This document shows positions 27,895 to 42,153 of a stretch of DNA of 64,000 nt, piece after piece. The notes beneath the pieces are model-generated. The model had not been told where the DNA came from and searched no databases. It saw nothing but the letters and a program-made list of their open reading frames with translations. This stretch comes from Amoebidium appalachense (taxonomy: Eukaryota > Ichthyosporea). Position numbers and translations under genes: made by a program. The stretch spans positions 2,232,001-2,296,000 of the forward strand of contig CAVNZM010000010.1 in NCBI GenBank assembly GCA_963693365.1, given 5' to 3'. Numbering within the stretch: the first letter of the stretch is position 1; each line of letters begins with the position of its first letter.

Positions 27895-28811
27895 TCAACC
27901 CACATAGCCGCTGGCTGCAGCAATTTGATCTCTTCTGGCATCTGCCTCTGCCTCGTCTTCTTGTTGGTTTTGGTTGCCCCTGCCTAACACAGAGTTAAAA
28001 AACATCAAGGCCTTTACATCAAGCATACAGTCTTATAAATCATCCCCCTACCCACCCCCTCCTTTCCCCTGGTTCCCCACACACACCAACAACGCTGCCG
28101 CCGCTCAGAGGCACACTCCATCCCAACTCGAGCAATATCAGTCACACCACAAAAACCACATCAAAAAAACGTGCAGACGCACACTCCAACCCATCTTGAC
28201 CCGTTGCCCACCACAAAACCAGAGAACAAAATAAAAACAAAAATAACTGAAAAACTGGTAGAGGAAGAGAAACAAAACCAAATGCAACCAAAGACTTACC
28301 ACGTGTAGGCAAGTTGTGCTGCTCTTCGTCTGAGTAGTGGCCATGCTCCTCCGCGTTGTGCTTTTTTATAAAGTTCATAAGTAGAAAGCACACAAGAATG
28401 ATCTTCGAGAGCATCTTAGGACAGTAGTTGGTGGCTTTCTGGAGTATCTGAAAGCGGTTTTTCAGCATACCATAGAACCGCTCAATGACCACCCGCGCCT
28501 TGGCATGCCTCAGGTTGAATAACTCCTTCGCATTCTGAGGACTAGAACACGACACATGAATAGACAACACCAGACACTTCAACATCAATATGACAGTGTG
28601 TGTGTGCGCGTGGCTGTTTGTGTGTGTGCATGTTCGTTTAGTGTGTGCACGCGGGCATGACTGTGCGGGCACGCGCGGACGCATGTGTGTGTGCGTATTT
28701 GTACACGTGAGTCTGTGTAGGTGTTTGTGCATGCGCGCACGACCTTCAGGTTGGATGTGTAAACTATCTATCTCTCTTTTTCTCTCCCTATCCACTCTCT
28801 CTGTGCATGTG

Positions 28812-28879
<68 letters not shown>

Positions 28880-30048
28880 GTGTGTGTGTGCAGAACAAAA
28901 GGAAACAGGAAAAGCACACTTTTTTACAGATGTAGGGAGGGAGTGATGGGTCGAGGGGCCTTCTTTTTTGGGGGGAGGGGGGAGGGGGGGAGGGGGGGGG
29001 GCCGGGGGGGGGGGGGGCTAAATACGCCATTGCTCCCGTCCCGTACTCCTTCAGATGATAGCGGACTCCTCTGTAGGGTGCCAAAATTTCGTTTGTGTTC
29101 GGGTAGCCCTGGTCACCCAGGTAAACTTTCCCCGTCGGCACACGTAAATTTTGTGGAGGGGGCTGCTCGAGGGCACAGTTCAACACTGTGCTGTCTGCAC
29201 CACATCCCTCCCCACCGGGCAAACAATATGTGGAATATGCTTCCCAGTCGCATGCACCCAATACATTTTGTGCTGTGAAACCTTTCCTGCACCGATACCG
29301 ATCAGCAGCCTCCGGTTTGACCTTGCACGGAACAAGAGTGCCATCAACTGCCCCGAGAACAATACGGAAGTAAGGCCAAAACTCAGGGTTTTCACGCACC
29401 CAACTAGGCACCATATATGACTCATCGGGTTGAATCATGTATTCTTCCCCGAGAGCAGCAAGCGTGGCATCGATGCCTTCTCGAAAACGCCTGCAGCACA
29501 CAATGATGTCTGATTATTTTCCACATTCCTACATATAAGCTTCATTGAAAACAACAGCAAAACCTTGAGACAGTGCACGCGCACGTGCACCCTGGACAGT
29601 GGAACCGTTGTGACACAACCCATTCGGATTGTTGTTTAACAAGCACAGACAAATGCTGCAAACACACAGCCAATAACATAATTCAACAGGGCAGGAGTCA
29701 TAGCACTACATACCGGCTCACGGTCTCGGTGCTGTGTTGGAAACGTTCGGCAACGTTCCTGACTGCAACACCCTGCCCAAGGGTATACAGCATCATGCAG
29801 GTAACTTCCTGAGCGTCCATGTTATCACTCTCTTCAATGAATGGAGCCAACTTCTCAACTAACTCCCTTGCAACATATGGACTCACGCGTAGGACATCGT
29901 TCACCCTTGTCTCGTGAGCTGTGCCAAGCAGTTCTTGCACATACTCTCTACCACTGAGCGGGGAAGTACGACAGGGCTCTTTGAGCTCTGGGCTATAGGT
30001 CAAGGCTGCAATCGCAGCCAAAACGGCTATGTTCCGGGCTGCATACAT
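27895..30048 (-). CDS. PIF/Harbinger (HARBI1-like, DDE_Tnp_4) transposase
   Basis: Cut-and-paste transposase. Four exons: 30048-29714, 29490-29026, 28541-28300, 27983-27895, in phase, 376 residues plus stop. Catalytic acidic triad visible: D161 in GAVDGTLVPC, D238 in YLGDQGYP, E287 in ARVVIERFYGMLKNRF. An N-terminal helical region (VTCMMLYTLGQGVAVRNVAE, then HSTETVSRRF) resembles the HARBI1 helix-turn-helix. The ATG at 30048 is preferred over one ten codons upstream because the nested element keeps the same MY-A-N start. Length fits HARBI1 (about 350). Near the C-terminus, the frame ends in ASGYVG-stop, while an MWVDY-like tail of the family continues in another frame, so a one-base indel near 27905-27920 is likely. 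The catalytic core is open and intact. The companion Myb-like protein of autonomous elements was not found. Confidence 0.85.
28800..29018 (+). repeat. (GT)n and poly-G tracts inside the transposase intron
   Basis: A (GT)n array at about 28814-28890 and G-tracts at about 28970-29017. The transposon intron has acquired the same simple repeats as host introns. Confidence 0.9.
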
Positions 30049-30284
30049 GGTGAGTGTCTCAAATAAAACCGTATACAACTCAGCACTTTCGTGGTTTATT
30101 ACTGCTTATCACTATGGTGTATATGTGTAGTGGGTCTGCAATTGCAAGTCACCGACCGGTGATGAACAGCGTGACAGCTGCAGAGCAAATCTAACCCGAA
30201 ATCGTACGTGGGCTGTTTGGCATCCATGGGTTATCTACCCGGCTTAACCCAGGTTTCGGCTGAGATCCGGATTCTGCAGCATAA

Positions 30285-31259
30285 GGGCCTGTTTGGCAAC
30301 GCGGAGTTACGAACTCCGGCGTAGACCGTATACGCCGGGTATCAAATCAGTATCCAGATTCTGATTTGTAATCCGGATTTAGGTCAAAACCTGGCGTAGA
30401 TAATAACCGCTCGTGCCAAACAGACAACACTTTTTTCAGCTGCAGCTTAGTTTATCAAGTCACATTGCGCAAGTTTTACGTTGATCGGAGTGCGCATACT
30501 TTGCACTTATATCGTACCGTACTATTTTTTTTGTAGTGACTGTGCAGTGTCCCGTATGTATGTATTTGTATACACTGTAATGATACCATTTGCATATATA
30601 ACAACATCAACGTTTCCGGTTGCAAAACCACTATGTATTTAGCACAAAACATGGCCCTTTCGGCCGCAATTGCAGCAATTGCATTCTTTGCTTCCCCCTA
30701 CAGGCATCCTGTTGGTTCAGACAATCTTGACCGATGTGCAAAAGATTGTCTAATGGTAAAAAAAATGTTGCCTACAAGTTGGCCGCGAAGAGGAAGAATA
30801 GTTGAGGGGGGGCTTGTTTTTATACGACCTACCACACGTGGCCGGCTGTGTGTGGCTGGTCGCAGCCTGCGCTCGGGCTGTCGCAGGCTCACCAGCAAGC
30901 TGGCCATGCTGGTGGCAACGGACTTTCCGTTTGGCGTTTTTTCCACTTTAACTGTTTTTGGCTATATTGCACTGCCGCCAATTGGCCGAGAGAGAAATGT
31001 AAAAAGGTCTCACGACATGAATTTTCATTGGTTTAGACCTTCACACGGCGTTCAATTTCGCGCATAATCCACCTCCGGAGGTGGATTATAGAAATTGGAG
31101 TACAAGCGATGTCCAAGGGGTTTGAAACCCGGCGTACACAGGCCCAGATTGGGCCGTCTGTTTGGCATCGCGGATTTCAGAAAATCCGCTTTAGCCCTAA
31201 CTCCAAAATCGATCTTACTCCGGAGTATGGCCGCTAACTCCGCGTTGCCAAACAGGCCC
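30285..31259 (+). mobile_element. Nested, non-autonomous PIF/Harbinger element with TAA target duplication
   Basis: Perfect 25-bp terminal inverted repeats beginning GGGCCTGTTTGGCAACGCGG, flanked by TAA at 30282-30284 and 31260-31262. At 975 bp it is too short for a transposase. It is inserted inside the outer Harbinger element and shares the subterminal motifs GTCTGTTTGGCAT and GGGGTTTGAAACCC with it. It contains an ORF fragment (next entry). Confidence 0.93.
30633..31067 (+). pseudogene. Transposase remnant in the nested Harbinger element
   Basis: A 144-codon ORF whose first 18 residues (MYLAQNMALSAAIAAIAF) align with the N-terminus of the outer transposase (MYAARNIAVLAAIAALTY). The rest has no DDE motifs and no match I recognise. 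It is best read as an internally deleted or rearranged derivative. Confidence 0.65.
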
Positions 31260-31336
31260 TAATCTGGATCTCGATTTTGATATCCAGATATCCCCCGAAA
31301 TCCAGATTACACTAACCCGCGTTGCCCAACAGGCCC

Positions 31337-32331
31337 TAAAGCGATAGCGTTTCTCCCCCTTTCTGAGCCACAGGAATGCGGGAAATCCGAACTTTTTTTA
31401 AGACCTTTTATTTCTTTTATTTACAGTGTATGTCTCTCAAAGCTTTTATCCAATCTTATTAAGCTTTTAAATTTATCTGTTTGCCTGAACCAATTTTCAA
31501 ACCTTATCAGATCATAAGATGACGTCACTGTCCGTGTGGTGGATACGATTGCCAATTTAGCCGGCGGCTTGTCGCTCAGCCGTTCGGGGAAATGAGTCTG
31601 GATCGCTTGACTCACTTCTCAATTAGTGACGTCATTGGTATTTCTCGTCTATTACACTCCGGATACCGGTGGATCAATCCGATTTGCTGAAATCTTTACA
31701 CGGGGATTCAAATTACGCTCCATTCACGGAAGGACCCCGCAAAATCGGCACAAAAGTGTGTTCATTCACGTGTATAAATTACACGCGCATGCATATAAAC
31801 ACGTCATTTTTTTTTACCCCACACTAATCACGACTCATATAAATGAACTAGTGGCCTTTTTGTCTACTTGAACCCCCTTTATTATTGTTTTTTGTGGTCT
31901 CAAATCTGGCCGACAAAAGGGGATTAAGAGTGTTCCTCCTTTTAGTTTCGCGAGTTGGGCAAAGTCTGCGCACATATTACCCCACTACCCCCCCCCCCCC
32001 CCCCCCCCCCCTCCCCCCCCCTCGCCCCCCTCCCCCCCCCCCCCCCCCCCCCCAAAAAATAAAAAAAAATAAAAAATAAAAAGCGCCTCAGACGACATGT
32101 GCCACACTCACATCCAAACAGTGTCAAAGGACCACACACACTTTGAATTCTCGGACTTCTGCACACACAAGAGTTACATCATGGTTTTTCCCCAGCCAGA
32201 GTCCTTGGGGAAACAATTATGCACCAGATATACTCGCGGGTAATGCAGGAATTACGACCCAACAGTTGTTCAAGGTGTGCACTCTAAATTCACAACCCCG
32301 CGCCCCCCCCTCCCTCCCCCCCCCCCCCCCT

Positions 32332-32365
<34 letters not shown>

Positions 32366-32424
32366 AATAAATAAATAAAATAAAATAAAATTAAATTTAT
32401 TAAAAAAATGAAAAATCCAACCCC

Positions 32425-32471
<47 letters not shown>

Positions 32472-33243
32472 CAGGCCCTGAAATACATACCTTCCCTTCC
32501 CCGCCCCTCCACCCCTACCTCCTTAGAATCTAAATTCAATAATCCTTTCGTGACTTCTAAGCCGTTGCGTAAACTTTTCTAAACTATGACTTTTTAGATG
32601 GCCGAAATACCGAATCTTCCCCCCCATCCCGACCCCCCCCCCCCCCCCCCCCCCCCACCCCACTCCACCCCCTCTCTCTCCGTCACCATCCGTATGCTAA
32701 AAGAACAGGGGTCGAGATGAATCGGTGGAAGATTCGATACATTCGAACCATGCACACCGAGGGACGTTCGTGTGAGATATGTGCCATATGGTTGAGGATA
32801 CGGTGAGACAAGCTGGTGAGACAAAGGAAGAATGCATGACATTGTACACAACGTCCCCTATTCGTTCTATACCATGTCCCCTTCCCCTTCCCCCTCCCCC
32901 CCCCCCCCCCCCCACCTTCCCCCCCCCCCCCCCCCTCCCTCTGTACACCTCCCAAACCTCCATCCCATGTAAATTAAATGCCAAATCAGAATCTTTGGCA
33001 CCGATAATTAGCCGTGAAAAAGTTCTCTGTCCTTGCTGCTGGTTTCCAAAGACTTCTTTTACATAATGTTAAAGTGTTCTGACAGTACGATATCAGGAGA
33101 CCTGGTAGAACTACCCCAAAAATTCATACTTCATAAATTCATTGATATATATTTTGATCACAGACGCACGTGCGCGCGCACACACACACACACACACAAT
33201 AAATTCATTGATATATATTCAATCACAGACGCACGTGCACGCG

Positions 33244-33306
<63 letters not shown>

Positions 33307-34250
33307 GCACGCACGCACGCACGCGCACGCACGCACGCACGCACGCACACGCACACACACGCGCGCGCGCTCACACACACACACACAGACACACACATCG
33401 AGATTCGCGGAATGGAACAAGCCGAAGAAAAGGCATAAAGATGACATACATGTTCGTGCAACTAATGGACGGGGGGTAAAGGGGGGGGGGGGGGGGGGGG
33501 GGGGGGGGGGCTCTCTGCAACTAATGGACAAGCGGGGGTTTTTTTCATTATAGTTTACAAGTTCATGCCTTCAATGCTCCATATTCCTACTTTTTTTTTT
33601 GTTTTATTAATAAAAACTTTTTTTCCCCATCACTTCAAAGTGAAAATGCTACTTTATTTTTGTCATCAGCCGGGCCTGTCAGAGGGCCGGCGATTATTGA
33701 TTATATCTGGCTGGCTCGTGCAATGGGCGGTACGGTCCCATATATCTGTCAACTATCTACAATTATGTATTTACAGAGTCGATATCTCAATGGATCTGTC
33801 TAGGTGCTATGTTTGATTTGTCATCTGTGTATATGGCTGCAAACTAGAGATCAGGCTCGAATAACACCTGATATGTCGAAAGATTTGCCAACCATATGTT
33901 GCTAAACTCGAACCCTTAGCCCTTCGCCCTTCGCCCTTCCCACTTCCCCCCCCCCCCCTCCCCCCCCCCCCTCCCCCCCCCCCCCCCCCCCCAAAAAAAA
34001 AAAAAAAAAAAAAAAAAAAAACACCACCGAAAAACAAAAGGAAAAAGAACGTAAGAAAAGAAAAAATCCCATGCTCTCAAGCAGGAATGGATGCTCCATC
34101 ACGCTACCAACAAAAATTTCACTCAACTAAATATTCGTCTCCACTAAACGAACACAATAACCACTTTCTCCTGCTACAAAAGATTACCAACACGCATGTA
34201 GTAAAAAGGAAACCTCCTGCAACATCAGTACAAGCCACACGTGCACCAAA
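31337..34250. other. Interval between the Harbinger element and the secreted-protein gene
   Basis: AT-rich DNA with two TGACGTCA sites (31520, 31627), C-tracts (31989-32053, 32306-32363, 32633-32656, 32898-32935), a (CA)n array (32426-32471), a 66-bp tandem duplication (GATATATAT / CAGACGCACGTGC, about 33133-33245) leading into (CA)n/(CGCA)n (33240-33390), and a C-tract plus poly-A (33943-34020). Apart from a weak exon candidate at 32212-32275, I see no gene. Confidence 0.6.
32212..32275 (+). other. Possible internal exon, unassigned
   Basis: A good acceptor (GGTTTTTCCCCAG) precedes 64 nt open in more than one frame, ending at TTCAAG|GTGTGC; another frame could end at CGCGG|GTAATGC. No protein family is recognised and no neighbouring exons could be linked. 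Confidence 0.2.
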
Positions 34251-37714
<3,464 letters not shown>

Positions 37715-38093
37715 GACTGCCTGTGTATGCACCCTGCGTGGGCGCCTGCTATAATACGCTTGCTTTTGTCGTGTCACTAACAAAGTCAAAATATCGAGTA
37801 CAGTGATGGTGCTGGATTGAAATGCCACTAGGCAATACAACTCAACGTATGGCGCACTACAGGTATACTAGCCTATGGTGCTATCAGCCGATTCACTAAA
37901 AGTTGCGCCGTAAAAGCTACGAATCCTAATAAAAAAAGGGGACGCGTTTCCGAACCAAAGCATGGATGCGTTCACGGACAGCACCAACAAAAGTGAACTG
38001 GACACCAAGGTTGCTGTGTGCTTGCATGTCAGTGTGCGCAGTGGCAGCTGCGGCCCGCTGCCTGTGAGCGAAGCAAAACGGGGTAAACGTGTT

Positions 38094-38405
38094 GTGATTG
38101 GTAGAATGATCTGATTGGTGACCTAAAGGAATTGCTGCTCAATGATTGGAGAGTCGGTCTGGCTTGGCGGATTCCGTATATTCATAGCAGAGGTCAAAAA
38201 TCGCTACTCTTTTTATATTTATGCATAATAGGATAACTAAATATGTTTTATACGCCCTATTTTGTTTTTATTCATAATGTTTAGTGTGTCAGAACGCTAA
38301 AGTTTTTGCTTTGCCGGAAGGGCTGAAGTCTTGAGGATGTTGATTGGTTAGAGCTGAAAGCTTGAAGTATTATGATTGGTTAACCTAATTTTCGGGTAGC
38401 CAATA
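38094..38405 (-). promoter_or_regulatory. Cluster of CCAAT-type boxes upstream of the secreted-protein gene
   Basis: TGATTGG (CCAATCA on the gene's strand) occurs near 38095, 38112, 38141, 38341 and 38371, with a reverse-oriented CCAAT near 38399. The cluster lies 380-690 bp upstream of the ATG. That it regulates this gene is inferred from position only. Confidence 0.4.
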
Positions 38406-38800
38406 AAACAACTAGTGATAATAATAGAAGGCGTGTACTGTGTGCATACATGCTACATGTACGCATATGCACGCGCTGTTTTATAAAACCATGAAAAATA
38501 AATACAATATAGGTATACTTGCCTAATAACCTTAGCCTATGGTGAAAAAGGCCTCTTGCTTTGTCGCTACTGTGAAGCCAGGGTTTCGAAGGAGAAGCGT
38601 GGAGAGGGACACATGCACGTGTACATGCATGGGTTCTTTCTAGAAGGCCCCGGCCGGAACCGCGCGCCCGGCCCGGAGGAGAAAGGTGGCAGCCTGGCAG
38701 GCCTACGTATACTACGGGCATTTAGAACCCGGAGGGGCCTTCTTAACAGTGGAGGGAGAATGGGAGAAGGGGGGAAGGGGGGGGGGCGGGGGGGAGGGGG

Positions 38801-38835
<35 letters not shown>

Positions 38836-39043
38836 TCCCTTCAGGAGGACGCGGATTGCATGCCCGATTGGGTGGTGGGTCCCCTCTCCCCCGGGCCCCC
38901 TCCGCCCGTACTGCTCCCGCCGGCCTGCCGGCCCCCGGCGCCGGATCCCCTCCTCCCTCCCCCTCCCTCCCTTCCTTTCCTGAGGCTTGGGAGCACCATT
39001 CGATCGAGCGCTGTGTGATATTAGTAGACCCTCCAGTGACCAT

Positions 39044-39075
<32 letters not shown>

Positions 39076-39607
39076 CCAACCTCCTTTCTCCCTCCCTCCC
39101 CCTAGTCTCCTCTCAAATCATAATAAACATGCACTTTTTTCGGTGTACTCCTAGTAAGATTGAAATTCAAATTGTGTGGCCGTAAGCAGTAGTACGGTAC
39201 AGTGTGCTGAGGGAATCGTACAGTAATAAACTCTGGCTTGCACTCTGAGAGCAATTGGCATATAGAACTTCATCCGTGTCCCAATAGTATGTAGTATGTT
39301 TGCGGGGTCTTGCCGACATATGTATGTACACGGGCTGAAGCTGATGGGTGACCGACGTAACTACGTAAACGTACAACTTCGTGTGCTTCATTTATCACAA
39401 AAGCCTCCACGTAGTCTAAAAGATCAAGACACCCACCTTTTCCACCCCCCCCCCCCCCCCCCCCCCCCCCTTGAACTTCCCCCCTCTCTCTCCCCCCTCT
39501 CTCCCACCCACCCATACACACACACAGACACGCACACACCACACACCCCCGGGACGCGAGCGCATAGGCACACGAACACACACCCACACACATGCGTGTG
39601 TTCACGG

Positions 39608-39757
<150 letters not shown>

Positions 39758-39906
39758 GTCATGCACACACATACGCACACACGCATATGCACACACACAG
39801 AGAATTGAGGTTGCAAGAGCAAGCAGACAAAGTCTTACACAGGAAGCACCAATCAGCAGAAAACACCTTGTGACTCATACAAAAAATTCAGTACCGTAAC
39901 TGATAA

Positions 39907-40363
39907 GGGCCCAACCACATTGCCAGAGTCAACCTGCAAATAGCAGAATTATTCTGCAACAAGCGGAATAATTCTGCAGAAGCAGAATTATTCTGCAAAA
40001 GCAGAATCATTTTGCTTTGAGCAGAGTCACTCTGCTTTTAGCAGAATTATTCTGCTTGTAGCAGAACTAATCCACAAAAAGCAGAAATATTCTGCTTTCG
40101 ACAGCAGAATAATTCTGCTTTTAGCAGCATAATTCTACTTTTTAGCACTCGGAGGTAATTCTGCTTTCGGCAGAATACTTCTGCTCTCTGCAGATAATTC
40201 TGTTTAACAGAATAATTCTGCTTTTGCAGAATAACTCTCCTTTTGCAGCATAATTCTGCTTTTGGCGGAATAGAGTCTGCTGTTTGCAGAATAATTCTGC
40301 TTTTTGCAGAAAAAATTCTGCTCGGAGCAAGTTGACTCAGCCGAATCGGATTTGGTTGGGCCC
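39907..40363. mobile_element. MITE-like element made of GCAGAAT/ATTCTGC palindromic units
   Basis: Ends are inverted: GGGCCCAACCA at 39907 and TGGTTGGGCCC ending at 40363, with GAGTCAAC/GTTGACTC just inside. Between them about 20 degenerate copies of GCAGAATTATTCTGC-like palindromes alternate with short CTTTTAG/AAAAG spacers. No ORF and no clear target duplication (TAA left, ATT right). Confidence 0.7.
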
Positions 40364-40369
40364 ATTTTA

Positions 40370-40706
40370 AGGTTTTATTTGTGGAAATTATTGACATAAA
40401 TATTTTTCTGGGTAAACACGTAGGATGGGTGTCCGATATCAACAGGCTTCGTTTCATGTTTTAGCAGTTCGCGTTCGGCTGCCCGCATACGGGCACCTAT
40501 TAGCCGATCAAAGCATCAGATTCCACAGATCACTAGACCGAGTTTGATTGGCTCAGGATAAGATTTCACATAACACTAGATCGGTTTTGATTGGCTCAGT
40601 TCGGCAGCCTTAGGTATATAAGCACGACAGTTTTTAGCAGATCAGCAAGCAACAACACATCCTCTGTGTTTAGCACCTACAGCTTTACAGCTATATTTTC
40701 TTTTTC
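40370..40706 (+). repeat. Split direct repeat A1
   Basis: 337 bp; on inspection identical to A2 at 43188-43524 (constant offset 2,818). Begins AGGTTTTATTTGTGGAAATT and ends CTATATTTTCTTTTTC. Confidence 0.93.
40580..40622 (+). promoter_or_regulatory. Putative Pol II promoter inside repeat A1 (CCAAT-type boxes and TATA)
   Basis: Two GATTGGCTCAG boxes (about 40545 and 40587) are followed by GGTATATAAGCACG (TATATA at 40615-40620), about 120 bp before the ATG at 40742. The same set occurs in A2, so A2 could drive transcription out of the element. Confidence 0.6.
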
Positions 40707-40741
40707 TTTTCTTCTCCCTATCTTTCCCTACGCCGGTCAGC

Positions 40742-41301
40742 ATGCCGCCGAAAAAGCGCCAGGCCTCAGCCGCCGCCCCTACCGCGGCACCTAAGCGCCT
40801 AACCCGCAGCGACCTCCGCCACAGGCTGACCAACGCATCACTCGCCTCAGCACCCGATACCCGTGGACCCAGATCCACAACTATGACGTATACGCCCGAA
40901 CCGTTGCCCACCAACAGGGTCGGGCTCCGATCGAGTGTCCCAACCTGCTCGCCCAACTCCACCAGGATCTCCTCCTGCCACCCACTCTGCTCATCCCGGA
41001 CGCATGTCAGCGTTGCGGCTTCCCCGACCACCCCAGCGCGGCCTGCCCCATGTACCCCAAGCCCGGCTGTGGTCTTGATGGTTTCGAGCCCCCCCACAAG
41101 CCCGGCGGGGGACAAACCCCCAACCGACCCGGCCCGTAACCCGGCCCGGCACCACCGGCCCGACCCGTGGATCTACCCGCAACACACTGCAGGAATTTCC
41201 ACAACGGTCGGTCCTGCGCTAAGCAGCCCTGCCCCTTCTCCCACGTGTGCCCGCTCTGCTCTGGCACACACCCCCGCAAAGACTGCAAGCACAATGCCTA
41301 G
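40742..41301 (+). pseudogene. Gag-like zinc-finger ORF, frame-broken
   Basis: An ATG at 40742 opens a basic N-terminus (MPPKKRQ). The conserved part lies in another frame: a CCHC knuckle (C-x2-C-x4-H-x4-C at about 41005-41046) and then, after one in-frame TAA near 41137, a CCCH-like finger (CRNFHNGRSC...C...H) followed by CPLCSGTHPRKDC, ending at TAG 41299-41301. This CCCH-plus-knuckle pair is typical of ORFs accompanying tyrosine-recombinase retroelements. At least one frameshift and one stop interrupt it. Confidence 0.7.
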
Positions 41302-41679
41302 TCTACGCGCACACCCACACCCACAGATAGAACATAGGGGCTAGGAGCTAGGTTACACGGGTCCAAGGACACGGAGCTCGGGAAAAACGGGGCACTAGGG
41401 CTGAGTAACATTTTTCGCAGGCCAACTACGGCGCCCGCGCGCGCCAAGAATAAATGTCCCTACACAAAGACGTTATTCTGGCCACTGCACATAAATTTAC
41501 TCCCCCCCCATCCCACGAGCCTCCCCCCCTTACACTCACCTAGCGCTCCCTCCCTTCTTCTAACTCTGTGTACGCCCACACCCGCGCGTGCTCGGGCATC
41601 CCCTGCACAGGGCCCCGCTGCCCTCCCTGCAAACCCTCCCTCGGGCCCAGCTGCCCTACTCTAACCCCCCGGGGCCCTG

Positions 41680-41715
<36 letters not shown>

Positions 41716-42030
41716 ATGCCGGGATCTCCCCGAGGGTGCCCCACCCTTGCTAACCACCCCTTCCCCCGAGGCTCAGCCCCGGTGGCCCGCCCGCTGCCCC
41801 AGCACCACGTTGACACCTCCCGCCTCTGGGAGCTGCTGGCCCCCCTACCCAGCCCAATCATTCGCCGCGCAGCTCCTCCGTAACCAACTTCCCCGGACCC
41901 GACGACTCCGACCTTACCTGCAACCGGAGCCCTGCCCCTTCCCCTTCTGGGTCCACAAGTTCCTATCCCTTCCCCTGGGCTCACCCCCCCCCCCCCCCCC
42001 CCCCAGATCTCCCCTTCCGGAGCAACGCTG
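41302..42030 (+). other. GC-rich interior of the recombinase element
   Basis: Pro-rich open frames and two poly-C tracts (41684-41714, 41985-42004). No reverse transcriptase, RNase H or hydrolase motif is recognisable in any forward frame. Confidence 0.6.
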
Positions 42031-42153
42031 GCCGATTGGCCCCCCACTTTGCTCTGGCCGAGCTGCTTCGTGCCACCACTACCCTGCAGGAATGCCAGGC
42101 CCTGAGTCTCAACCTCGACTCTCGGGCCTTTTACTCCAGGGTACAAAAAAAAA

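Larger units (their letters stand above)
27195..31336 (-). mobile_element. PIF/Harbinger DNA transposon (outer element, interrupted)
   Basis: The left terminus GGGCCTGTTTGGCAACCCGG (27195) and the right terminus, read inward as GGGCCTGTTGGGCAACGCGG (ending 31336), are imperfect terminal inverted repeats of PIF/Harbinger type. Subterminal motifs (CTGCCAAACAGACGGCC near the left end, CTGTTTGGCATCC near 30210) mirror each other. It encodes the transposase at 27895-30048. A second element (30285-31259) is inserted near the right end. Flanking trinucleotides are TAT (left) and TAA (right), so the target duplication is imperfect or an end has mutated. Confidence 0.8.

Noticed and set aside
37715-37840. 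Upstream extension of the secreted-protein ORF to an ATG at 37840
   Set aside because: The ATG at 37714 begins directly with a signal peptide; the extension would bury it.
38556-39185. Plus-strand ORF of about 209 codons
   Set aside because: Mostly Gly/Pro from G/C tracts, no domain, no splice context.
39907-40363. Possible CRISPR array from palindromic units
   Set aside because: Spacers are short and similar, units degenerate, and the context is eukaryotic with MITE-like inverted ends.
40742-41344. The uninterrupted 200-codon frame of the Gag-like region taken as the true protein
   Set aside because: The zinc-finger motifs lie in a different frame; this frame is open mainly because the region is GC-rich.
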